Shown here piece after piece: positions 17,471-25,040 of a DNA stretch of 64,000 bases. Both the position numbers and the translations under genes were made by a program. Position 1 is the stretch's first letter. Each line of letters opens with the position of its first letter. Source of the DNA: Candidatus Thiodiazotropha sp. (ex Myrtea sp. 'scaly one' KF741663) (lineage in GTDB: Bacteria > Pseudomonadota > Gammaproteobacteria > Chromatiales > Chromatiaceae); the NCBI GenBank assembly GCA_025655555.1, contig JAHXIQ010000002.1, positions 248,001-312,000 of the forward strand, given 5' to 3'. The notes beneath the pieces are model-generated. The model saw only the letters and a program-made list of their open reading frames with translations, was not told the origin of the DNA and did no database searches.

Positions 17471-18556
17471 TCACGCCTTGTCCCGGGCTTTCAGATAAGC
17501 GAAATCGGAGATGGACCCCCACTCCCGCGAACCCTTAAGAAACCCCATGTAAGAGTCATAGACCTTTTTCGCAAAGTCGTCTTTGCCAGCCAACTCCTCC
17601 ACCACTTCGCGGGAGAATTTACGCAGCGTCTCCAGCACATCGTCCGGATAGGTGCGGATATCGACCTTGTGCTTCTCCACCAGGGTCTTGAGTGCCGCGG
17701 GATTACGTGCCGTGTACTCTGCCAACATCTCCTGATTGGCGATCTTGCAGGCATTGTGCACGATGGCCTGCAGGTCCTTGGGCAGGGCTTCAAAGGCCTT
17801 CTTATTGATCAGTGCCTCAAGGGTGGTGCCGGGCTCGTGGAATCCCGGGTAGTAGTAGTACTTGGCCGCCTTGAAGAGGCCAAAAGCCAGGTCATTGTAA
17901 GGATTGACCCACTCAGTAGCATCGATGGCACCCGACTGGAGAGAGGTAAAGAGCTCACCCCCAGGCAGGTTGACCGGCGTGCCACCGGCGCGTTTCAGCA
18001 CCTCACCGCCCAGGCCGGGTATACGCATCTTCAATCCCTTCAGATCGCTAACGCTGTTGATCTCCTTATTGAACCAGCCACCCATCTGCATACCGGTGTT
18101 ACCGCCGGGTGCGGGAATCAGACCGAAGGGCTCGTAGAGCTCACGCCACATCTCCACACCACCACCGAAGTAGAGCCAGCCGTTCATCTCTTGTGCGGTC
18201 AGTCCGAAGGGAACCGTGGAGAAGAACTGGGCAGTCTCAGTCTTGCCCTTCCAGTAATACGCTGCGCCATGGCCCATCTCTGCCGTGCCACGGGAAACCG
18301 CATCGAACACCTCAAAGGCCGGTACCAGCTCTTTGGCGCCATAGACCTTGACGTGCATGCGTCCGCCGCTCATCTCATTGATGACTTCGGCCAGCTTGTT
18401 GGCCCCCGTCCCAAGGCCGGGGAAATTCTTCGGCCAGGTGGTGACCATCTTCCACTTGATATCCGCCTTGGCCTCGGCTGCCTGCATGCCTGCCAGGCCC
18501 GCACTTGCGGCCAGGGCGCCTGCACCGACGTTTCTGATAAATTCACGACGTTTCAT
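17471..18556 (-). CDS. TRAP transporter substrate-binding protein, DctP/TakP type, Tat-exported
   Basis: The 361-residue periplasmic solute-binding protein begins MKRREFIRNVGAGALAASAG, a twin-arginine type signal. The mature part shows VTTWPKNFPGLGTGANKLAE, DLKGLKMRIPGLGGEVLKRAGG with the conserved carboxylate-binding Arg, and GAIDATEWVNPYNDL, typical of the DctP subgroup for 2-oxo acids or small carboxylates. No DctQ or DctM membrane subunit is beside it, so the transporter is incomplete here or encoded elsewhere. It lies 199 bp downstream of uvrD on the same strand. Confidence 0.92.
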   Translation of the reverse strand: MKRREFIRNVGAGALAASAGLAGMQAAEAKADIKWKMVTTWPKNFPGLGTGANKLAEVINEMSGGRMHVKVYGAKELVPAFEVFDAVSRGTAEMGHGAAYYWKGKTETAQFFSTVPFGLTAQEMNGWLYFGGGVEMWRELYEPFGLIPAPGGNTGMQMGGWFNKEINSVSDLKGLKMRIPGLGGEVLKRAGGTPVNLPGGELFTSLQSGAIDATEWVNPYNDLAFGLFKAAKYYYYPGFHEPGTTLEALINKKAFEALPKDLQAIVHNACKIANQEMLAEYTARNPAALKTLVEKHKVDIRTYPDDVLETLRKFSREVVEELAGKDDFAKKVYDSYMGFLKGSREWGSISDFAYLKARDKA

Positions 18557-18755
18557 AGATCACTCCTTTTCTACTCTTCTATTTGTATTTGGTGGTCTTA
18601 AGGCCTGGGCCGCCAGCATACTATCGAGCAGAGACGGCAGCCTGAGTCTAAAAATATAACGCAGCTTGGGCAGAAAAATGTAAAAAGTCACACAGCACCC
18701 CTCTGTGAGGAGGCTTTACCAATGGTTATTTTCCTGGAGTATGAGCAATCCTGAG

Positions 18756-20918
18756 TCAAACTGAAGAGAGGTTGGCGTAGGCAACAACCAGCCACTTGCT
18801 GCCAACCTCCTCAAAATTGACCTGTACCCGGGCACTACGTCCCTGGCCTTCGGCATTGAGTACAACACCCTCACCGAATTTAGCATGCCGTACCCGCTGG
18901 CCCAGATTAAACCCGCTGAGTTCCACCGTATCCTGGTAAGGCGACCCGCCGTAGAGTGGTTGGCTGATAGACGGCCCGGCTCGTACCTCCCGCATCAACT
19001 CCGAGGGGATCTCGCGGATGAAGCGAGAGGGCAGGGGGTAGTTCTCACTGCCGTGCAGCCGGCGGCTCTCCGCATGGGAGAGATAGAGCACCTGCATGGC
19101 GCGGGTCATTCCCACATAGCAGAGCCTGCGCTCTTCCTCCAGACGTGTCGGGTCATCGGATGACATGCTATGCGGGAAGAGCCCTTCCTCCACGCCAACC
19201 AGAAATACCAACGGGAACTCCAGCCCCTTGGCCGAGTGCAGGGTCATCAGCTGCACACAATCCTCATAGGGATCACCTTGAGTATCGCCCGCCTCCAGCG
19301 CCGCATGGGAGAGAAAGGCGGAGAGTTCATCCATCTCCTCATCCGCCTCTGCCTCATAGGTAAATTGGCGGGTGGCGTTAACCAACTCCTCCAGATTCTC
19401 CTTGCGGTCGACACCCTTGCCGTCCCGACTCTTCTCGAAGTGTTCAGGCAGACGGCTGGCGTTGAGGACCTGCTCAACCTTCCCCGGCAGACTGAGGTCT
19501 TGTACCTCGATTTGCAGCTCCTCAACCAGATCGAGAAACCCCCGCAGTGCCGTAGATGCCCGCTTGGGCATAGCACCCCCTTTCAACAGGTCCGATGCGG
19601 CCTGCCACAGGGGGCAGTCGAAATCCCGCGCATGCGCCCGCACCGCATCGATGGTCTTCGCTCCGATGCCCCTGGGCGGCATATTGACCGCCCGCTCGAA
19701 GGCCCCGTCATCCTGTGGATTATTGAGCAGACGCAGGTAGGCCAACGCATCCTTGATCTCGGCCCGCTCGAAAAAGCGTAAGCCACCATAGACCCGATAT
19801 GGGATTGCCGACTGGATCAGCGCCTCCTCGAACAAGCGGGACTGAGCCGTGGTGCGATAGAGAATAGCCGCCTCAGTTCTGGCATGCCCCTCTTGTATGT
19901 ACTGACGGATACGCTCCACCACGAAACGGGCCTCGTCGATCTCGTTAAAGGCGGTATAGAGGTTGATCGGCTCCCCCTCTCCATCTTCGGTCCAGAGCTG
20001 TTTGCCGAGGCGCGAGGTGTTGTTGTTGATCAGTGCATTGGCGGCGTTCAGAATATTACCGGTGGAGCGGTAATTCTGCTCCAGCCGTACCAACTGGGTC
20101 GCTTGATGCTGTGTTTGAAGATTCTGGATATTCTCCACCCGTGCTCCACGCCAGCCGTAGATCGATTGATCATCATCACCCACCACAAAGAGGTTGTTGC
20201 GCTGCCCGGAGAGCAATTGCAGCCATGCATACTGAATCGCATTGGTATCCTGAAACTCATCCACCAGTACATGATGGAAACGCTCCTGGTAGTGTTGCAG
20301 CACGTCCGGCCTATCACGCCACAATTCATGTGCCCGCAGCAGCAATTCTGCAAAATCCACCGAACCACCCCGTTCACAGGTAGCTTGATATTCGCTGTAA
20401 AGGCGGATCATCTGCCGCTGATAGGGATCGCCACCGTCATCCAGATGCTGGGGACGCAGTCCCTCATCCTTTTTACCATTAATGAACCACTGGACCTGAC
20501 GCGGTGGCCAGCGCGCATCATCCAGATCGAGGCTCTTCAGCAGTCGCTTGATCATGCGAAACTGATCGTCGGAATCGAGAATCTGGAACGACTGGGGCAA
20601 CCCCGCCTCTTTCCAGTGGGCGCGCAGCAGGCGATGCGCCAGTCCGTGAAAGGTGCCGACCCACATCCCACCCAGAGGCTGGCCCAGCAGCTCCTCGATG
20701 CGTTGACGCATCTCTTTTGCAGCCTTATTGGTGAAGGTCACCGCCATCACCGACCAGGGGGAGGCATTCTCCACCGCCAGCAACCAGGCAATACGATGCA
20801 CCAGCACACGGGTCTTACCGCTGCCGGCACCGGCCAGCACCAGCAGGTTACCCACCGGTGCGGTGACCGCTTCGCGTTGAGCATCGTTCAGGGGATCGAG
20901 TATCAGTGAGACATCCAT
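18756..20918 (-). CDS. uvrD: DNA helicase II (UvrD)
   Basis: The 720-residue SF1A helicase unwinds DNA in nucleotide-excision and mismatch repair. Motif I AGAGSGKTRVL is near residue 31, followed by VTFTNKAAKEMRQR, the DEFQDTN Walker B, GDDDQSIYGWRGA, QNYRSTGNIL, and late LMTLHSAKGLEFPLVF and EERRLCYVGMTRA. The C-terminal FGEGVV tail typical of UvrD is present. The ATG at 20918 has no clear Shine-Dalgarno, and a large nested palindrome starts 9 bp upstream, so its 5' leader must be that structure. Confidence 0.97.
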   Translation of the reverse strand: MDVSLILDPLNDAQREAVTAPVGNLLVLAGAGSGKTRVLVHRIAWLLAVENASPWSVMAVTFTNKAAKEMRQRIEELLGQPLGGMWVGTFHGLAHRLLRAHWKEAGLPQSFQILDSDDQFRMIKRLLKSLDLDDARWPPRQVQWFINGKKDEGLRPQHLDDGGDPYQRQMIRLYSEYQATCERGGSVDFAELLLRAHELWRDRPDVLQHYQERFHHVLVDEFQDTNAIQYAWLQLLSGQRNNLFVVGDDDQSIYGWRGARVENIQNLQTQHQATQLVRLEQNYRSTGNILNAANALINNNTSRLGKQLWTEDGEGEPINLYTAFNEIDEARFVVERIRQYIQEGHARTEAAILYRTTAQSRLFEEALIQSAIPYRVYGGLRFFERAEIKDALAYLRLLNNPQDDGAFERAVNMPPRGIGAKTIDAVRAHARDFDCPLWQAASDLLKGGAMPKRASTALRGFLDLVEELQIEVQDLSLPGKVEQVLNASRLPEHFEKSRDGKGVDRKENLEELVNATRQFTYEAEADEEMDELSAFLSHAALEAGDTQGDPYEDCVQLMTLHSAKGLEFPLVFLVGVEEGLFPHSMSSDDPTRLEEERRLCYVGMTRAMQVLYLSHAESRRLHGSENYPLPSRFIREIPSELMREVRAGPSISQPLYGGSPYQDTVELSGFNLGQRVRHAKFGEGVVLNAEGQGRSARVQVNFEEVGSKWLVVAYANLSSV

Positions 20919-20927
20919 GGGAGTATT

Positions 20928-21213
20928 TTATTAACCTGGCACCTTAATAGGCTATGTTCAGCCAAAGTCTGCCTGCCTGCAGCAAGGCATCAAAACGCCA
21001 CTGTAGCACTCCTACAGTCAGTTTTGATAACGCAGTCTGTAGGCAGGCAGACTTTGGCCTATCTCTATAAAATTCATCTGTTAGGGGCTTCAAGCATGCT
21101 CTTGATCAAGGCACGGCTCCTGCCAATGGTGATCTCCCTGGCAAGAACCATAACGCAGAACAAGGGCATGCTTGAAGCCCTGAACATAGCCTATTAAGGT
21201 GCCAGGTTAATAA
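20928..21213. repeat. 286-bp nested palindrome with cloverleaf-like folding
   Basis: The outer arms 20928-20961 and 21180-21213 are perfect 34-bp inverted repeats. Inside them are two hairpin arms. Arm 1 (20961-21058) has a perfect 18-bp stem GCCAAAGTCTGCCTGCCT, plus inner pairs ATCAAAAC/GTTTTGAT and ACTGTAG/CTACAGT around loop CACTC. Arm 2 (21085-21180) has a perfect 15-bp stem GGGCTTCAAGCATGC. A 26-nt single-stranded stretch joins them. No protein is encoded. It fills the gap between uvrD and glk. It could be a MITE-like element, a structured RNA or a protein-binding cruciform. Confidence 0.85.
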
Positions 21214-21268
21214 CCGGCTTATCCGTTAGAATTATCTAAAAGAACAACATGATTAATGAGGCTCATCC

Positions 21269-22252
21269 ATGCAGATCCTGGCTGGCGACATCGGCGGCAC
21301 CAACACCCGGCTGACACTCTATAATGCCGCCTCCCCAACCAAGCTCGAACCGCTCAGGGAGGAGACCTACCCCAGTGCCGCTTTCGATAATCTTGATGCT
21401 ATTCTGCAGCGTTTCCTAGAAACATCACCCACTGAAAGCGTAGAGCGGGCATGCTTCGGTATTGCCGGCCCTGTGATCGATCAGGTCTGCAGTGCCACCA
21501 ATCTGCCATGGCGGGTTGCCGCCAGTGAGATAGAGCAGACATTCGACTTCGATGCAGTCTGGCTGTTGAACGATCTGGAGGCTAATGCCTGGGGTATCGA
21601 GGCACTACCGGAGGAGGACCTCCTGACCCTCTCTCCCGGGCATGGTGAAGCAAAGGGCAATCGTTCCATCATTTCTGCAGGTACCGGACTCGGCGAGGCG
21701 GGTCTCTTTTGGGATGGCCGTGGTTATCAGCCCTTCCCCTCCGAGGGCGGCCATAGCGACTTCAGTCCCTGCAATCTGTTGCAATTTGAACTCTACCAGT
21801 GGCTGGCCGATCAATACGGTCATGTCAGTTGGGAACGTCTGGTCTCCGGTCCCGGCCTGGAGAATCTGCATCGTTTCATTACCGGATATCGACAACATAA
21901 GACCCCCGATTGGCTGCTCCAGCAGATGTCGGAACTAGGTCGAGCGCCGGCCATCTCCAATGCTGCACTGCAAGCGCTCGACCCCATTTGTGTCGAGGCG
22001 CTGGACCTCTTCATATCTCTGTATGGCCGTGAGGCGGGCATCCACGCCCTCAAGATCATGGCCACCGGGGGTGTCTATCTGGGCGGTGGCATCGCACCCA
22101 AGATTTTACCCCGATTGAAAAATGGTGGATTTCTGACTGCCTTCCACAATAAGGGAAGGATGCGGCCCCTGATGGAAACCATGCCTGTGCACATAATCCT
22201 GAACGATAAGGCCGCCCTGTTGGGGGCGGCCCGATTTGCTGCACTTCAATGA
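21269..22252 (+). CDS. glk: Glucokinase
   Basis: The 327-residue ROK-unrelated bacterial glucokinase phosphorylates glucose with ATP. It has the phosphate-binding GDIGGTNTRLTLY at the N-terminus, FGIAGPV, NDLEANAWGI with the catalytic Asp, SAGTGLGEAGL, the glucose-binding SEGGHSDFSPC and the adenosine-site TGGVYLGGGIAPKI. Length is standard. It stands alone on the + strand and converges on the peroxidase gene. Confidence 0.95.
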   Translation: MQILAGDIGGTNTRLTLYNAASPTKLEPLREETYPSAAFDNLDAILQRFLETSPTESVERACFGIAGPVIDQVCSATNLPWRVAASEIEQTFDFDAVWLLNDLEANAWGIEALPEEDLLTLSPGHGEAKGNRSIISAGTGLGEAGLFWDGRGYQPFPSEGGHSDFSPCNLLQFELYQWLADQYGHVSWERLVSGPGLENLHRFITGYRQHKTPDWLLQQMSELGRAPAISNAALQALDPICVEALDLFISLYGREAGIHALKIMATGGVYLGGGIAPKILPRLKNGGFLTAFHNKGRMRPLMETMPVHIILNDKAALLGAARFAALQ

Positions 22253-22319
22253 TTGAGGGTGGTGACCGGAGGTGAAGTTAAAATCCACCCCCCCGATCAC
22301 AGACTCAGACTACCGCTGA

Positions 22320-23309
22320 TTACTCAAACGGTTTGGGTGCAGGTGTGCTATCTGTTGAAGGTGGCAGTATCGGCATCTGGAATGCCGGCTGATCGCCGGT
22401 CAGACTCTTCAGGAAAGCCACAATCTGCATATTTTCCGCCTTGGTGAACTTCTTGCCCAGCTGCAGACGCCCCATCACATCGACCGCTTCGGTCAGGGTC
22501 TCTGCCTCACCATCATGGAAGTAGGGATAGGTCATCTCTACGTTACGCAGGGTCGGCACCTTGAATTTGAATCGGTCTGCATCCTTTCCGGTCACCGCAC
22601 TCAAACCCTCTGCCGGACTCTTGGCCTGATAGGGTTCCATGATGCCCATCTTCTGGAAAGAGTTACCACCGATGGCCTCACCATTATGGCAAGCCACGCA
22701 GCCACTCTCTTTAAAGAGCTTGTAACCTGCCAGCTGATCCGCACTCAATGCCTCTTTGTCACCCAGCAACCACTGATCGAAGGGTGCATTCGGTGTCACC
22801 AGGGTCTTTTCAAACTCAGCGATGGCTTGGGTTACCTCATCGATAGTGATCTTATCGGTACCAAAAACCTGCTTGAATTCCATGACATATTCAGGAATCG
22901 AAGTTAGTACGTTGATCGCCAGCGTATGGGTAAATGCCATCTCACCGGGATTGGCGATCGGGCCGCCCGCCTGGGCTTTCAGATCTGCTGCGCGGCCGTC
23001 CCAGAACTGGGCCACATTGAGACTGGAATTGAGTACAGTCGGTGCATTGATGGGACCCTGCTGCCAATTGTGACCAATTGAAGTCTTCAGATTATCTGTG
23101 CCTCCCATACTCAGGTTGTGGCATGAGTTGCAGGAGATAAAACCTGATTTTGAGAGCCGGGGATCGAAATAGAGCTTCTTACCCAGTTCAACCTGACCCA
23201 GGTTGATATTCTGAACCGGTTTGACGGGCTGAATCGGCTCATCAACGGCCATAGCAGCCGTCGTCACACCCAGTAAAGCCATTGAAATGGTGGTTAATTT
23301 GAGATTCAT
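22320..23309 (-). CDS. Di-heme cytochrome c peroxidase (CcpA/MauG family)
   Basis: The 329-residue periplasmic enzyme reduces H2O2 to water with electrons from cytochrome c. Start 23309 puts AAGG eight bases upstream; an ATG at 23315 is too close to it. The signal peptide ends TTAAMA. Two heme c sites are visible: CNSCH in the N-terminal high-potential or peroxidatic domain and CVACH in the second. Met and His axial-ligand regions (GAPTVLNSS, FKVPTLRNVEMTYPYFHDG) are conserved. A Fur-type palindrome lies about 200 bp upstream and the Irr-like regulator is next door. Confidence 0.95.
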   Translation of the reverse strand: MNLKLTTISMALLGVTTAAMAVDEPIQPVKPVQNINLGQVELGKKLYFDPRLSKSGFISCNSCHNLSMGGTDNLKTSIGHNWQQGPINAPTVLNSSLNVAQFWDGRAADLKAQAGGPIANPGEMAFTHTLAINVLTSIPEYVMEFKQVFGTDKITIDEVTQAIAEFEKTLVTPNAPFDQWLLGDKEALSADQLAGYKLFKESGCVACHNGEAIGGNSFQKMGIMEPYQAKSPAEGLSAVTGKDADRFKFKVPTLRNVEMTYPYFHDGEAETLTEAVDVMGRLQLGKKFTKAENMQIVAFLKSLTGDQPAFQMPILPPSTDSTPAPKPFE

Positions 23310-23509
23310 ATCCATTACCTTTTAGTTGTAGGCTTGGCAAATGCCATCCTCTGGTGTTGATCAATCGACGGCGCCCAGAGGGCCTGCCGACCCAAGGCAA
23401 GCGTTGTCTCTTGCTCCTTGGATTATTTTCAAACGTTGTCAGCCTGGCGGAGTCCTATCCGTTCATTACTTTCCCGGATGCTCAATTACCCTATGCCAAG
23501 CAAGGAAGA

Positions 23510-23528
23510 ATTTAGACTTAGTCTAAAT
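23510..23528 (-). promoter_or_regulatory. Fur/PerR/Irr-type palindrome upstream of the peroxidase
   Basis: The 19-bp sequence ATTTAGACTTAGTCTAAAT is a perfect inverted repeat with 8-bp arms and a TTA centre. Its TTAGA/TCTAA core resembles PerR/Irr-class operators. It is about 200 bp from the peroxidase start, so a long leader or another role must be allowed for. Confidence 0.55.
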
Positions 23529-23591
23529 CTAAAACAATGATGCAGATCAACTGACTTGATGAGTCGACAAGCAATGGAAAGAAGGGGGAGC

Positions 23592-23860
23592 TAGGGCCTG
23601 TTAATACTAATTTGATTGCCACTGTTGCACCTGAAAAAGCGCCAATCAAGGCACGAGGAGCGTAGTTTGGTTATTCCAAATGAGCGACGAGTAACGCCGA
23701 GTGTCGCTTTTTCAGGAGCAACCCGCAGGGCCAAGGCCATTTTTTCACCCAGCGGCGTTATCAGTCGTTTATGTAGGCCAGCTACACGGCACTCCTTCTG
23801 CCTTGCTGGACAAAAAAATGGTCTTGGCAGTGACGATCAAATTAGTGTTAACAGGCCCTA
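23592..23860. mobile_element. IS630-type MITE, full-length copy
   Basis: The non-coding element (265 bp between TA duplications) begins GGGCCTGTTAATACTAATTT and ends with the inverted copy finishing TTAACAGGCCC. The terminal inverted repeats match at 28 of 31 positions. It is flanked on both sides by TA within CTAG, the preferred target of IS630. An internal inverted pair CTGAAAAAGCG / CGCTTTTTCAG (23631-23641, 23705-23715) forms a subterminal hairpin. The right-hand CTAG supplies the stop codon of the Fur-family gene. A decayed copy lies at 3753-3926. No transposase of that family is in the window. Confidence 0.85.
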
Positions 23861-24292
23861 GGGGCTTTGATTTCTCACGCGGATGACCACGTCGGCGGTC
23901 TCCATCACCGTACCATCCGGCAGGTCGCTTTGCAGGAAGAGGGGGACAAGGCGCTCCTTCATATCGATGAGATCGCCTGTATCAACGTTGTAGAAGTGGT
24001 GATGCCGACTCGCATTGGAATCGTAGAAGGTCTTGGAAGCATTAATGTGGATCTCCCTGACCAGACCCTTATCAGCAAACAGACCAAGCGAATTGTAGAT
24101 GGTTGCCTTGGATACTTTGGTACCATTTTTATTCACAAGATCGAGCAGTTGGTCAGCTGTAATATGCTGGTTTCGTGCAAACAACGCCTCGGCAATGATG
24201 CGTCGTTGTGCAGTCACGAAGATGCCGTGCTCTGCCAGCATCTGCTCGACCTGCTTTTTCTTGAGCAACTGATCATGTGTGTTCGGGGTCAT
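23858..24292 (-). CDS. Fur-family regulator, cysteine-free Irr/PerR-like
   Basis: The 144-residue metalloregulator starts at 24292; the frame further upstream has no ribosome site. The winged helix lies at about 20-85 (TAQRRIIAEALFA, SKATIYNSLGLFADKGLV). The dimer domain carries RHHHFYNVDTGDLIDM with His97-His99. There is no cysteine anywhere, so the structural CxxC zinc sites of Fur and PerR are absent. The HHH motif and missing cysteines resemble Irr, which responds to heme or oxidant. Its place between a peroxidase and a rubrerythrin operon suggests it controls both. Its stop codon is formed with the MITE border. Confidence 0.88.
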   Translation of the reverse strand: MTPNTHDQLLKKKQVEQMLAEHGIFVTAQRRIIAEALFARNQHITADQLLDLVNKNGTKVSKATIYNSLGLFADKGLVREIHINASKTFYDSNASRHHHFYNVDTGDLIDMKERLVPLFLQSDLPDGTVMETADVVIRVRNQSP

Positions 24293-24468
24293 CGTCTTAG
24301 TATAGGGAGATATGGTGGTTAAACACAATAACTGGCTGAAATTAGTCCGATTTAAGCCAACCTTAATTCAGACGCTGTCAGTCAATCGATCGATAGACTG
24401 GAGATCTTTATCCATCTTAGGCAAAGACTATCAACACCATTGAAACAACCATTAGCTTCCAATCAATT

Positions 24469-24483
24469 TTAGAACTATTCTAA
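24469..24483 (+). promoter_or_regulatory. PerR/Irr-type box upstream of rubrerythrin
   Basis: TTAGAACTATTCTAA is a 7-1-7 palindrome with one mismatch (perfect TTAGAA/TTCTAA outer arms), close to the PerR box TTATAATnATTATAA. TATTCT inside it could be the -10 element, so binding would repress. It is 68 bp before the rubrerythrin ATG. Confidence 0.6.
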
Positions 24484-24550
24484 TGCCACGAAGAGTCTAG
24501 AACTCGACGTTTTTTAATCCATAGAACAACCACATTTCGGAGACCCAGAT

Positions 24551-24967
24551 ATGGAACTCAAAGGTAGTAAGACCGAGCAAAATCTGAAAGACGCTTTTGC
24601 CGGTGAATCCCAGGCAAACCGCCGTTATCTCTACTTCGCCGGCAAGGCCGACGTAGAAGGCTACAACGATGTTGCCGCCCTGTTCCGCTCCACCGCTGAA
24701 GGTGAAACCGGCCATGCCCACGGCCATCTCGAGTACCTGGAAGCGTGCGGCGATCCTGCCACCGGCATGCCCTTCGGTCCTACCGGTGACAACCTGAAGA
24801 CTGCAGTTGCCGGTGAAACCCATGAGTACACCGATATGTACCCGGGTATGGCAAAGACCGCTCGTGACGAGGGATTCGATGAGGTAGCTGACTGGTTTGA
24901 GACCCTGGCCAAGGCTGAGCGCTCCCACGCCAACCGCTACCAGAAAGCACTGGACGAGATGGACTAA
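24551..24967 (+). CDS. rbr: Rubrerythrin, short form without rubredoxin domain
   Basis: The 138-residue ferritin-like di-iron protein probably reduces H2O2. Iron ligands lie in the repeats [13 protein letters not shown] and [10 protein letters not shown], then [11 protein letters not shown] and [14 protein letters not shown] (ExxH). The C-terminal rubredoxin domain that normally feeds electrons is absent, so a separate donor is needed. The Fe-S protein encoded next is a natural candidate. GGAGACC lies upstream of the start. First gene of an apparent four-gene operon. Confidence 0.95.
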   Translation: MELKGSKTEQNLKDAFAGESQANRRYLYFAGKADVEGYNDVAALFRSTAEGETGHAHGHLEYLEACGDPATGMPFGPTGDNLKTAVAGETHEYTDMYPGMAKTARDEGFDEVADWFETLAKAERSHANRYQKALDEMD

Positions 24968-24990
24968 ACACGGCTCATCTCAGCCAAATA

Positions 24991-25010
24991 GGGCGGCCTG
25001 CGGGCCGCCC
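24991..25010 (+). other. Strong hairpin between rubrerythrin and the Fe-S gene
   Basis: GGGCGGCC (24991-24998), a TGCG tetraloop, then GGCCGCCC (25003-25010) form a perfect 8-bp all-G/C stem, 24 bp after the rubrerythrin stop. No T-run follows. It may protect the rbr mRNA 3' end or cause partial termination, giving more rubrerythrin than downstream products. Confidence 0.6.
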
Positions 25011-25040
25011 GCAGCAGACAGCATCAGGAGCAGAAGAGCA

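Noticed and set aside
17423-18601. Long + strand open frame over the TRAP protein gene
   Set aside because: It is the antisense shadow of a well-supported gene and shows no family features.
19884-20909. Long + strand open frame opposite uvrD
   Set aside because: Antisense to conserved helicase motifs; no independent coding evidence.
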